Shown here: in pieces, positions 29,527-37,661 of the stretch | How the letters are laid out: every line of letters begins with the position of its first letter | How positions within the stretch are numbered: the stretch's first letter is position 1 | From: Bradyrhizobium nivariense | GTDB taxonomy: Bacteria; Pseudomonadota; Alphaproteobacteria; Rhizobiales; Xanthobacteraceae | Direction: 5' to 3' | Assembly (NCBI RefSeq): GCF_029846715.1 | Contig: NZ_JARVWW010000001.1 | Location: 558,001 to 622,000 of the forward strand | DNA: 64,000 nt | Notes under the pieces: model-generated | What the model was told of the DNA's origin: nothing | What the model saw: the letters and a program-made list of their open reading frames with translations, nothing else | Databases searched by the model: none | Program-made: the position numbers and the translations under genes

Positions 29527-30033
29527 ATGTCATTCGCCGTCGGTCTCATCGCTGTGGTCGCTTTTGCCCTGCTGGCGCCTGCCATGCAGTTCATGGCCCG
29601 TGTCCGAGCCTGGCCGCTTGCGCCGGTGATGCTGCTCGCGCTTGCCGCGGTCGTGTCGCATCTTCTCGGCGTGCTGCTGGGCGTCTTGATCGTCCCGCAA
29701 TTCCGGTACTGGGACGCCGCATCGATTTTCGGATTTGGCGTCATGGGCTATGTTTTCGCCTTCGGCGCAGCCTACAAATCGGTCTCGCTCGACATCCTGC
29801 TTGGTCTTGTCGATCGGCCCGGCCGGACGGCTCCGCTTTCGGATGTCGTCGACCAGCAGGTTCCGGATCTGTTCCGGGGACGGACCAAAATCCTGATCGA
29901 CGGCGGCCTGGTCGAACAGGTTGATTCGCGCTTTGCCGCGACGGCGGCGGGCCAGACCATGGCCAGCCGGATCGGGAGGCTGCGCCAGGCGTTTGGCATC
30001 GGGAACACCGGCCTCTACGAGTTCACCGACTAG
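29527..30033 (+). CDS. Small membrane protein with C-terminal winged-helix-like segment, copy 2
   Basis: 168 residues with three hydrophobic helices in the first 100 residues, then a tail with RTKILIDGGLVEQVDSRFAA. Aligning it to the preceding protein keeps Arg-x-Lys-x-Leu-Ile-x-x-Gly and a following Thr/Gly pattern. A longer upstream in-frame reading overlaps copy 1 and is rejected. Its position just before a glycosyltransferase suggests a membrane accessory role. Confidence 0.6.
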   Translation: MSFAVGLIAVVAFALLAPAMQFMARVRAWPLAPVMLLALAAVVSHLLGVLLGVLIVPQFRYWDAASIFGFGVMGYVFAFGAAYKSVSLDILLGLVDRPGRTAPLSDVVDQQVPDLFRGRTKILIDGGLVEQVDSRFAATAAGQTMASRIGRLRQAFGIGNTGLYEFTD

Positions 30034-30133
30034 TGGCCCGAATGCCACTCTCCCGCGCAGCCTGCGCCACCGATATTGTTTGCCTTGTCCCGATCACTTA
30101 GGGTCGTGGGCGGGTTCCAACAGTAAGAGTGCG

Positions 30134-30895
30134 ATGACACCTTCCAGGGCGGCAAAAAAGCTTACCATCGTCATCCCTGCACTGAACGAGCAGGACAAGA
30201 TCGCCGACACTATCGACGGCGTGCTGCCGCTCGCCCGCGAGCTGCTCGACGATTTCGAGATTTTCCTGATCGACGACGGCAGCACGGATGCCACCGGTGC
30301 GATCATGGACGAGTTCGCGACCAGGGAGCCGCGGATCGTCGTGCATCACAACGCCGAACGGCGGGGCGTCGGCGCCGGCTTCGAATATGCCCTGTCGCGC
30401 GCGAAGTTCGATGCCATCACGCTCATTCCCGGCGATCATGCCTTTCAGAACGAAGGCATCGCCAGGATGTTCAAGGCGGCGGGCGCCGCTGACATCGTCA
30501 TCACGTATCGCGACAACCAGTCGGACCGCTCCGTCAACCGCTCGATCCAGTCGCATTCGCTGCGGTTCATGCTGAACTGCCTCTTCGGATTCTGGCTGTC
30601 CGACTACCACAGCATGATCGTCTACCCCGTGAAATGGCTGCGCCAGATCGCGGTCAAGGCCGATGGCTACGGCTATCAGATCTGTGCGTTGATCTCGCTG
30701 CTCCAGCTCGGCCTTACCCACGTGCAGGTGCCGGTCAGCCTAAACGCGGAGCTGAAGGGGTCGTCCCGTGCAATGCGGCTGCGGACCTATTTCGAGCTCG
30801 GCGGAACCATCGTCTCGCTGCTCCGCCGCGTCCCCATCCGGGACGTCGATCTCAGCCAGGCTCCCGTTGACGCCGGGCGGACCTCCGCGCGCTAG
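30134..30895 (+). CDS. Family 2 glycosyltransferase
   Basis: A 253-residue GT-A glycosyltransferase. N-terminal VIPALNEQDKIADTI and LIDDGSTDAT are the nucleotide-sugar-binding motifs; GDHAF is at the metal-binding position. It resembles polyprenyl-phosphate or dolichyl-phosphate mannose synthase-like enzymes without extra membrane helices. It likely transfers a sugar to a lipid carrier for the surface glycan. Last gene of the cluster before the tRNA. Confidence 0.88.
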   Translation: MTPSRAAKKLTIVIPALNEQDKIADTIDGVLPLARELLDDFEIFLIDDGSTDATGAIMDEFATREPRIVVHHNAERRGVGAGFEYALSRAKFDAITLIPGDHAFQNEGIARMFKAAGAADIVITYRDNQSDRSVNRSIQSHSLRFMLNCLFGFWLSDYHSMIVYPVKWLRQIAVKADGYGYQICALISLLQLGLTHVQVPVSLNAELKGSSRAMRLRTYFELGGTIVSLLRRVPIRDVDLSQAPVDAGRTSAR

Positions 30896-30989
30896 GCGAC
30901 AGCCGAGCCCGGGTCGCGGTGAACGACGAGTCGCCCACGGGGATAGGGTCCCCGTTCTGCCAGCACCTGATCTAAGTGTTTGAATTCGC

Positions 30990-31065
30990 TGGCAGGAGTG
31001 GCAGGGCTCGAACCTGCGACCCCCGGTTTTGGAGACCGGTGCTCTACCAATTGAGCTACACTCCT
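30990..31065 (-). tRNA. trnW: tRNA-Trp (anticodon CCA)
   Basis: A full cloverleaf can be drawn: acceptor AGGAGTG/CACTCCT, discriminator G, encoded CCA, D-stem GCTC/GAGC, anticodon stem CCGGT/ACCGG with loop CTCCAAA (anticodon CCA at 31030-31032), and T-loop GGTTCGAGCC. A 7-bp hairpin (ACGGGGA/TCCCCGT, 30938-30956) follows the 3' end. tRNA-Trp commonly lies just upstream of secE; here the surface-sugar cluster separates them. Confidence 0.97.
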
Positions 31066-31228
31066 ACGGACCCTGCGTTGCCGCCCGGATCAGGCCGCTT
31101 TGAAGCACAGGGGGCGGCCGGATTGCAAGGCCGGATTGCAAGGGTGAAGCGCGCTGGCTTCGCTTGTTCGTGCCGCGCCTTCTGGGCCACAGTCCGTCCC
31201 GAATAATAATACGCAACCGGGAGTGCCC

Positions 31229-32464
31229 ATGACTGCCCAAGCGTCTGCGACAGCCGCCCCTCGACGCTCGATCGCGCCGAAGACCCCGCCTTTGCCGGAA
31301 GCCCGCCCCGAGACGCTCGGGCTGTCACGTCCGCGCATCCAGGTCATGTCGGACGCCTTCAAACGCGAGATCGACAAGGGAACCATTCCGGGCGTCACCG
31401 TGCTGGTGGCACGACGCGGCCAAGTCGGCTGGGTCGAGGCGCTCGGCAAGCAGAGCCCGACGGGTTCGGCGCCGATGGCGCATGATTCGATCTTCCGGAT
31501 ATTCTCGATGACCAAGCCGATCGTGTCGGTCGGCATCATGGCGCTGGTCGAGGACGGCCACCTGCTGCTTGGCGATGCGGTCGCCAAATTCATCCCGGAG
31601 TTCGCCGACCAAAAGGTCGGCGTGGTCAGCGGCGGCAAGCTGGAACTGGTTCCGCCGAAGCGCCCGATGACGGTGCAGGACCTGCTCCGCCACACCTCCG
31701 GCCTGACCTACGAGCACCAGGGCGACGGCCCTGTGCACAATATCTACCAGGACTCGCGGGTGCGCAGCCGTAAGATCACCAACGCCGAGCACGCCGCGCT
31801 GGTGGCGAGCTTCCCGCTGGTCTGCCATCCCGGCGACGAGTTCAACTACAGCCGCTCCACCGATATCCTCGGCCGCATCATCGAAATCGTCAGCGGCAAG
31901 TCGCTCGGCACGTACCTCGCCGAGCGCATTCTCGCGCCCTTGCAAATGGCCGAGACCGGCTTTGCGACCAGCGAGGCCAACGCCGGCCGGCTCGCCGAGC
32001 CGTTCGCGGCCGATCCCTGGACCGGCGACAAGGTCGCGCTGTTCAACATGCTCGAACAGCCGATCATGGAGTCCGGTGGCGGCGGCCTCGTCTCCACCAC
32101 CATGGACTATGCCCGCTTCGCGCTGATGCTGCGCAACGGCGGCACCCTCGACGGCAACAGGATCATCGGCCGCAAGACTCTGGAGCTGATGGCCTCCGAT
32201 CACCTCGGGCCCGGCGTTGTGACCAACGGCACCCTGCTCTCGCCTGGTCACGGTTTTGGTCTCGGCTTCGCGGTGCGCCGCGACGCCGGCATCGCGCCGT
32301 TTCCCGGCAGCGTCGGGCAGTATTTCTGGAGCGGCATTGCGGGGACGTTCTTCTGGATCGACCCGAAGGAGGATCTATTCGTCGTGTTCATGAGCCAAGG
32401 CCCGGGACAGCGCGATTTTACGCGGACGCTGGTGCGGGATCTGGTTTACGCGGCGGTGGAGTGA
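31229..32464 (+). CDS. Serine hydrolase, beta-lactamase/esterase (class C-like) family
   Basis: A 411-residue penicillin-binding-protein-fold hydrolase. The nucleophile Ser and Lys are in FSMTKP (SxxK); the YSRS motif stands at the YxN position, and GHGFGLGFAV lies near the third active-site element. No secretion signal is apparent, favouring a cytosolic esterase such as EstB over a resistance beta-lactamase. GGGAG is five bases upstream of the ATG. A 13-bp tandem duplication (31116-31141) lies between it and the tRNA. Confidence 0.88.
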   Translation: MTAQASATAAPRRSIAPKTPPLPEARPETLGLSRPRIQVMSDAFKREIDKGTIPGVTVLVARRGQVGWVEALGKQSPTGSAPMAHDSIFRIFSMTKPIVSVGIMALVEDGHLLLGDAVAKFIPEFADQKVGVVSGGKLELVPPKRPMTVQDLLRHTSGLTYEHQGDGPVHNIYQDSRVRSRKITNAEHAALVASFPLVCHPGDEFNYSRSTDILGRIIEIVSGKSLGTYLAERILAPLQMAETGFATSEANAGRLAEPFAADPWTGDKVALFNMLEQPIMESGGGGLVSTTMDYARFALMLRNGGTLDGNRIIGRKTLELMASDHLGPGVVTNGTLLSPGHGFGLGFAVRRDAGIAPFPGSVGQYFWSGIAGTFFWIDPKEDLFVVFMSQGPGQRDFTRTLVRDLVYAAVE

Positions 32465-32504
32465 GACGGCGCCGCTATACGCGGCGCTGCATCCACATTT
32501 TCGC

Positions 32505-32610
32505 TGTCATGCCCCGGCATGACCGGGGCATCCAGTGCTCCGTGGCGACAGTTCGTTCACGCAACTCCCGCCGCGGAGTACTGGATCGCCCGCTTTCGCG
32601 GGCGATGACA
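32505..32610. repeat. Palindromic intergenic repeat, type A (copy 1)
   Basis: Starts TGTCATGCCCCGG and ends GGGCGATGACA, with inner palindromes GCCCCGGCATGACCGGGGC and GCCCGCTTTCGCGGGC around TCCAGT/ACTGGA. A second copy with the same ends and similar core is at 38318-38421. It lies between convergent genes and may act as a bidirectional terminator. Confidence 0.85.
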
Positions 32611-32622
32611 CCTACTGGGGCC

Positions 32623-33390
32623 TCAACTGATCGTCGCGCCGCCGTCGATCACCATGGTCTGGCCGGTCATGAAGTCGCCGGCCTTCGAGCCCAGGAACAC
32701 CGCGGCGCCCGCGATCTCGTCGGGGATGCCGATGCGCAGCAGCGGCGAACGCGCGGTCGAGGCTTTCAGGTTCTCCGGATTGTCCCACAGCGCTTTCGCA
32801 AAGTCGGTCTTGATCAGGCCGGGCGCGATGCAGTTCACGCGGATGTTGTGCGGGCCATATTCGCAGGCCAGGTTGCGCGCGAGCTGCATGTCGGCGGCCT
32901 TCGAGATCGCGTAGGCGCCGAGGATGGTCGAGCCCTTCAAGCCGCCGATCGAGGAGACGATGATGATCGAACCGTCCTTGCGCTCGATCATCTGCGGCAC
33001 CACCATCGAGATCAGCCAGTTGTTGGCGACGATGTTGTTGTCCAGAATCTTCCTGAACTGATCGTCGGAGATGCCGGCGAGCGGACCGTAATACGGGTTC
33101 GATGCGGCGTTGCAGACCAGCACGTCGATCTTGCCGAAGGCGCGATTGCTCTCGTCGATGAGATTTTGCAGGTTTTCCTTCGACGAGATGTTGGCGGCGA
33201 TCGCGACTGCGGTGCCCTTGCCGAACTTGTCGTTGATGCCCTTCGCGACCTGGTCGCAGACGTCGGCCTTGCGCGACGAGATCACGACCTTGGCGCCGTG
33301 CTCGGCCATGCGCTCGGCGATCGCAAGCCCGATGCCGCGCGTCGAACCGGTGATGACGGCGACTTTCCCCTTCATGTCGAACAAGGTCAT
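32623..33390 (-). CDS. SDR-family oxidoreductase
   Basis: A 255-residue classical SDR. NAD(P)-binding TGSTRGIGLAIAE, NAA (CNAASNPY), and the Ser/Tyr/Lys catalytic set (SSIGGLKGSTILGAYAISK) are intact; the C-terminus has IDGGATIS. GGGAGAGAAGC precedes the ATG; an upstream extension is rejected on that basis. Likely a hydroxyacyl or alcohol dehydrogenase in the lipid/CoA catabolic set that follows. Confidence 0.92.
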   Translation of the reverse strand: MTLFDMKGKVAVITGSTRGIGLAIAERMAEHGAKVVISSRKADVCDQVAKGINDKFGKGTAVAIAANISSKENLQNLIDESNRAFGKIDVLVCNAASNPYYGPLAGISDDQFRKILDNNIVANNWLISMVVPQMIERKDGSIIIVSSIGGLKGSTILGAYAISKAADMQLARNLACEYGPHNIRVNCIAPGLIKTDFAKALWDNPENLKASTARSPLLRIGIPDEIAGAAVFLGSKAGDFMTGQTMVIDGGATIS

Positions 33391-33461
33391 GCTTCTCTCC
33401 CAACAGTTATGATTTGAATTGGCCTGGAGCTTACGCCGCGTCCGCGCGAGCGGGCAACGAC

Positions 33462-34160
33462 TCAGGCGAGCTTCTTGACCTCCGGTCCTGCCGGCTGATG
33501 CATCGCCGCGTGCGCATCGTCCGCGATCCACGGTTGCTGGTTCACCATCGGCAGCCGCCAGACCTTACGCTCGGGGCTCGCGAAATAGTCGAGCCGCGTC
33601 ACCGAGCAATTGTCGATGTCGAACGACAGCCCCCGCTCCGGCTGGCCATCGAGCGCCAGCCCCAGCGCAGCCTTGATGGTGCCGCCATGTGCGACCGCGA
33701 TCACGTCCTGCCCGGCCGCCTCATTGTTGATCCGCTCGATGGTGCGGCGCGTGCGGTCGTAGAGGTCCATGAAGCTTTCGCCGCCGGGCGCAGGCTCGTT
33801 GATGTCGGCAAACCAGCTCGTGCCGACGGGACGGCCGGCGATGAACTCGGCGCGGTTCATGCCCTGCCAGCGGCCGAGGTTCTGTTCGGCAAGGTCCGCT
33901 TCCCATGTCATCGACGCGGGCCGCGGAAAACCGGCCGCCCAGATCGCTTCGGCGGTCTGATGCGTGCGCATCAGATTGCTCGAATACCAGACCGCATTGC
34001 GTGGCAGCACCTTGGCAACAGCATTGAAGACGTAGGTATCGCTGGTGTCGCAGGCGAGATCGGCCTGACCGTAGATATTGCCGCCGTCATTGCGCACCGG
34101 CGCGTGGCGGACCCACCACCAGCGTGTCGTGACCACATTGGGCTTGTCTGCACCTGCCAT
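33462..34160 (-). CDS. Histidine phosphatase family protein
   Basis: A 232-residue phosphoglycerate-mutase-like phosphatase. The phospho-accepting His is in VRHAPVRNDG; a second active-site His is in AVAHGGTIKA, with SSNLMRTHQTAEAI as the Arg-containing element. GGAAGGG lies upstream of the ATG. Histidine phosphatases often neighbour APH-kinase/acyl-CoA dehydrogenase pairs, and such a pair lies at 38.5-40.9 kb. Substrate unknown. Confidence 0.88.
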   Translation of the reverse strand: MAGADKPNVVTTRWWWVRHAPVRNDGGNIYGQADLACDTSDTYVFNAVAKVLPRNAVWYSSNLMRTHQTAEAIWAAGFPRPASMTWEADLAEQNLGRWQGMNRAEFIAGRPVGTSWFADINEPAPGGESFMDLYDRTRRTIERINNEAAGQDVIAVAHGGTIKAALGLALDGQPERGLSFDIDNCSVTRLDYFASPERKVWRLPMVNQQPWIADDAHAAMHQPAGPEVKKLA

Positions 34161-34293
34161 CGAAACCCTTCCATCCCGTTTGATGTCGCTGTACGTCAGT
34201 AGTGAACGTGTCTCAAGACACTTTACCGTTTGAAATCTTGTTTGAAATTCCGTCGCGCGGCAAGCGTCGCGTACGAACCAAAGGGAGAAACGC

Positions 34294-35079
34294 ATGGGCC
34301 GTCTGCAAGGCAAATCCGTCATCATCACAGGTGCCGGCAGCGGCATCGGTCGCGCGGCTGCGCTGCTGTTCACCAGGGAAGGCGCCAGGCTGATCGCTGC
34401 CGATCGCACCGAGGCGGTGAAGGAGACCATCGACGAAGTGAAGAAGGCCGGCGGTGTCGCGGAAGCCATGGTGGCGGACGCGGGCTCCGAACAGGACGTC
34501 ATCGCCGTGATCGACAAGGCGGTGAAGACGCACGGCCGGCTCGACGTGATCTGGGCCAATGCCGGTGTCTCCGGCGGACTCGTCCCGCTCGGCGAGCAGA
34601 CCGTCGAGCAATGGCAGGAGGTTTTGCGGATCAATCTGATCGGGCCGTTTCTCGCGGTGAAGCATGCGATGCCGCACATGGTGAAGCAGCAGTCCGGCGC
34701 GATCGTGCTGACCGCGTCCGTCGCAGGCCTCAAGGCCGGCGCCAGCGGTCATCCCTATGCCGCGAGCAAGGCCGGCGTCATCTCCCTGGTGCAGACCACG
34801 GCGTATTCGCTCACCGGCACCGGTGTGCGCATCAACGCGGTGTGCCCGGGCCTGATCGAGACCGGCATGACCAAGCCGATCTTCGACCGCGCCAAGGAGC
34901 GCGGCACCGCCGACAAGATCGGCCAGCTCAATCCGCTCAAGCGCCCCGGCCAGCCGCACGAGCTCGCGGCGATGGGATTGTTTTTGGCGAGCGACGAGGC
35001 GTCGTATGTCAACGGCCAGGCGTTCCCGGTGGACGGCGGGCTCACCGCGTCGATGCCGTATACGGGCAAGCCGCTTTAA
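34294..35079 (+). CDS. SDR-family oxidoreductase
   Basis: A 261-residue classical SDR with TGAGSGIGRAAALLF, NAGVSGG and the catalytic Ser plus YAASK. The C-terminal PVDGGLTASMPYTGKPL is typical of 3-oxoacyl or sterol-like dehydrogenases. It is divergent from the histidine phosphatase. AAAGGGAGAAACGC is upstream of the ATG. Confidence 0.92.
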   Translation: MGRLQGKSVIITGAGSGIGRAAALLFTREGARLIAADRTEAVKETIDEVKKAGGVAEAMVADAGSEQDVIAVIDKAVKTHGRLDVIWANAGVSGGLVPLGEQTVEQWQEVLRINLIGPFLAVKHAMPHMVKQQSGAIVLTASVAGLKAGASGHPYAASKAGVISLVQTTAYSLTGTGVRINAVCPGLIETGMTKPIFDRAKERGTADKIGQLNPLKRPGQPHELAAMGLFLASDEASYVNGQAFPVDGGLTASMPYTGKPL

Positions 35080-35092
35080 TTCACGCACTTTC

Positions 35093-35227
35093 GTGTCCCG
35101 GACGCGCTGCAGCGTTCTTACGCTGCTGCGCAGAGCCGGGACCCATCAAGCCACGGCAATCGCTGCAACATGGGCCCCGGCTCTGCAGCGCACCGCCAAG
35201 GGGCGCTGCGCTACGTCCGGGGCACGA
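35093..35227. repeat. Palindromic intergenic repeat, type B (long copy)
   Basis: The ends are GTGTCCCGGACGCGCTGCAG and GCGCTACGTCCGGGGCACGA, nearly inverted. The middle contains a second imperfect palindrome (AGAGCCGGGACCC ... GGGCCCCGGCTCT). A shortened relative lies at 37571-37624. It follows an SDR gene and may aid termination. Confidence 0.75.
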
Positions 35228-36013
35228 GACTGTTGTTGAATAACTGACATGGGATCGCATCCTCGCGGCGTGTTCGCCCGAGCTTTGCTTCGTCGCCTTG
35301 CCCTCTGAAATGAAAGGGCGCAGGGAAGGCCGGGCGCCGGCTGGCACCCGCGGTCCACTGTGCGAAGTTGCAGTCAGAAATTTGCACAGCGGCATACAGG
35401 TGAAGCCAGGACAGCCCGGCCTTCCCTGCGCAGTGGTTTTACGGCTTATGTCGTGCTCTCCCCGGGGAGCGATGCACTATTGCCCCCGTCGCCGTGCAGA
35501 TGACTGATGCGCGCGCCCGGTCGGGCCGCCACATCACCGCAAGACTTGACGCACAGACCCCGGGCGTCAGGACCACACGATTTTGCCGTACGCCGATCAC
35601 ACCGGTCGTGTGCGCGGTGACTCCGCTCACGGTTGCCCGCCCTGCGAAACCATTCGCGCCGATGTGATCAGCGTCCACCGCCGCCCGGCCCGCGTTCGTG
35701 ACGATCGCGATACGCCCCTCTTCCTTGGGCCGGGTTGCGGCGACACATACGCCGTTTCCGAATTTCGGTAAAGTGGAATATTTTCGACGGCGCGCGTTGA
35801 CCGACAGATTGGGTGTTTTGCCCGACGGGCAAGCAAGGTCTTGTAGCCCGGATGAGCGAAGCGACATCCGGGATTCCCACCACGAGCCGCCCCGGGTATC
35901 GCTTCGCTCACCCGGGCTACGGGACCTACATGTTGATTTGCTCACAGGAGCACGACGTTGGTATGGTTCATGCAAGCTGCGTCAGCTTCCCTGCTCCTGA
36001 CAAGAACGTGAAA
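35228..36013. repeat. Repeat-rich intergenic region without supported genes
   Basis: Nearly 800 bases in which all frames are short and poorly protein-like. About 35420-35720 resembles a dispersed Bradyrhizobium-type intergenic repeat (GGCCTTCCCTGCGCAGTGGT, then GCGTCAGGACCACACG). A separate 78-bp palindromic element is at 35843-35920. The real M20 gene begins after this stretch; upstream in-frame extensions translate repeat DNA. Confidence 0.65.
35843..35920. repeat. Palindromic intergenic repeat, type C
   Basis: GTAGCCCGGATGAGCGAAGC at one end and GCTTCGCTCACCCGGGCTAC at the other are near-perfect inverted arms. The GTAGCCCGGATGAGCG type is common in Bradyrhizobium intergenic DNA. In some annotations it is mistranslated as the start of a protein. 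Confidence 0.8.
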
Positions 36014-37186
36014 ATGCCAAGCTCAAGACCCGACCGTATCCGCAAGCTGCTCGCCGACCTCGTCGGCTTCGACACGATCAGCGATCGCTCCAACCTGCCT
36101 TTGATCGCCCATATCGAGAGCTATCTCGCCTCGCTCGGCGTCAAGGGTGAGCGCATCGTCGACGAGACCGGGCAGAAAGCCTCGCTGTGGGTCACCATTG
36201 GACCTGAACACCGCCCCGGCCTCGTGCTATCAGGCCATACCGACGTCGTGCCTGTCGTGGGGCAGGACTGGAGCCACGATCCGTTCAAGCTGATCGAGCG
36301 CGACGGCAAGCTCTATGGCCGCGGCACCACGGACATGAAGGGTTTTGTCGCGGTGTGCCTCGCCATGGTGCCGGAGATGCTGGAGGCGAAGCTCGCAACG
36401 CCAATTCATCTCGCCATCTCCTATGACGAGGAGATCGGCTGCGTCGGCGTGCGGCCAATGCTACGCGAGATCGCGAAGAAACGGATAAAACCGCTCGGCG
36501 CCTTCATCGGCGAGCCGACCGAGATGAAGGTGATCATCGGCCACAAGGGCAAGCACGGCGTGCGCGCGACGTTCCATGGCCTCGCCCGCCACTCCTCGAT
36601 CGCGCCCGACGGGGTGAACGCGATCGAATATGCAGCCGAACTGATCGTCGAGATCCGCCGCCGCGCCGTAAAGCTCGCAGCCGTGCGATCGGCCGACAGC
36701 CTTTACGACGTTCCGCATTCGACGCTGCTGACCAGCATCGTGCATGGCGGCGCCGCGCTGAACATCGTGCCCGATACCTGCACGGTGGATTTTGAATGCC
36801 GCGGCATCGGCATCACCGAGTCCAGGGAGGTAACGGATGCGATCGTCGCCTGGGCCAAGGCCGAGCTCGAGCCGGCAATGAAGGCGAAGAGCCCCGAGTG
36901 CGGCATCGATTTCGAGGAAATCCTCGACTATCCCGCGCTCGACACCGCCGCCGACGCGACAATCGTCACGCTGGCCAAGAGCCTTGCCGGCCGCAACGAC
37001 CACGCCAAGGTCGCCTTCGGCACCGAGGCGAGTTTGTTTGCCAGCATGGCCGATATCCCGTCCGTGGTGATCGGCCCCGGCGGAATCGCGCAGGCGCATA
37101 CGCCGGACGAGTTCGTCGAGATGGCGGAGCTGGAGAAATGCGCGGGGTTCGTGGAGAAGCTGATCGCGCATTGCGTGAAGGGCTAA
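36014..37186 (+). CDS. argE: Acetylornithine deacetylase (ArgE-type M20 metallopeptidase)
   Basis: A 390-residue M20 hydrolase. Metal ligands are visible in LSGHTDVVPV, GRGTTDMKGF and SYDEEIGC, with a C-terminal QAHTPDEFVE. The GTEASLF segment and overall length fit ArgE, which deacetylates N-acetylornithine, though related N-acyl substrates are possible. I chose MPSSRPDRIRK; longer readings run through repeat DNA. The ribosome-binding site is weak. Confidence 0.85.
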   Translation: MPSSRPDRIRKLLADLVGFDTISDRSNLPLIAHIESYLASLGVKGERIVDETGQKASLWVTIGPEHRPGLVLSGHTDVVPVVGQDWSHDPFKLIERDGKLYGRGTTDMKGFVAVCLAMVPEMLEAKLATPIHLAISYDEEIGCVGVRPMLREIAKKRIKPLGAFIGEPTEMKVIIGHKGKHGVRATFHGLARHSSIAPDGVNAIEYAAELIVEIRRRAVKLAAVRSADSLYDVPHSTLLTSIVHGGAALNIVPDTCTVDFECRGIGITESREVTDAIVAWAKAELEPAMKAKSPECGIDFEEILDYPALDTAADATIVTLAKSLAGRNDHAKVAFGTEASLFASMADIPSVVIGPGGIAQAHTPDEFVEMAELEKCAGFVEKLIAHCVKG

Positions 37187-37201
37187 TGCGTCGGGGGTGC
37201 A

Positions 37202-37549
37202 ATGAGTCGGAATCTTCCCGAGATCACCGCGGCGCGCCGGCAAATCCTTGACGCGGCAAAGCAAGTGCTGTCCCGAGCGACGACCGCGATCGAAGCGGCT
37301 CGCATCATCGCGAGATGTCGATTCGAGGCAAAACTGGAAGACGATCCCGACATCTTGCCTTTCGTTGGGATCGATTCGGAGACTGACGCGCTCCCTCTCG
37401 GACACGATCAAATCCACTGGCAGGCACGAGCGCTAGCCGACTTGCAGCCCAAGATCGAAGAAGCCGAGACTTGGGCGCGCGAGTTTGCGGTGAGCCATTG
37501 TCAAAACCTCGTATCCCGCGAGGCAGCCCTTCTGCGCTGGCCCGATTAG
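37202..37549 (+). CDS. Small conserved-looking protein, possibly DUF2489-type
   Basis: A 115-residue mostly helical soluble protein with IIARCRFEAKLEDDPDILPF and SETDALPLGHDQIHW. The pattern of ARxL ... SETDxLPxG ... W recalls DUF2489, but I am not certain. It starts 15 bases after argE and may be co-transcribed. It ends before a type B repeat. Confidence 0.6.
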   Translation: MSRNLPEITAARRQILDAAKQVLSRATTAIEAARIIARCRFEAKLEDDPDILPFVGIDSETDALPLGHDQIHWQARALADLQPKIEEAETWAREFAVSHCQNLVSREAALLRWPD

Positions 37550-37570
37550 GTCTTGACCGAGACCGATATC

Positions 37571-37624
37571 GTGTCCTGAACGCGCTGCGGCACGAAGTGA
37601 CGTGCTGCACCGCGTTCGGGACAC
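37571..37624. repeat. Palindromic intergenic repeat, type B (short copy)
   Basis: GTGTCCTGAACGCGCTGCGG... pairs with the complementary arm ending CGCGTTCGGGACAC around a six-base loop (24-base arms). Shares its end sequence with the long copy at 35093-35227. Sits between convergent genes, so could serve as a terminator. Confidence 0.75.
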
Positions 37625-37661
37625 GAGAGCGGCGGATTAATCGCTGATCCGCCCTACGGGC

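Noticed and set aside
31116..31141. Start of a CRISPR-like or tandem repeat array
   Set aside because: Only two 13-bp units, with no spacers and no cas genes in the window.
31229..32464. Beta-lactamase resistance gene
   Set aside because: SxxK and a YSRS motif fit the wider esterase/PBP group, but there is no signal peptide for export.
35813..36013. N-terminal extension of the M20/ArgE gene
   Set aside because: It translates a palindromic repeat and repeat-like DNA; ArgE homology starts at MPSSRPDRIRK.
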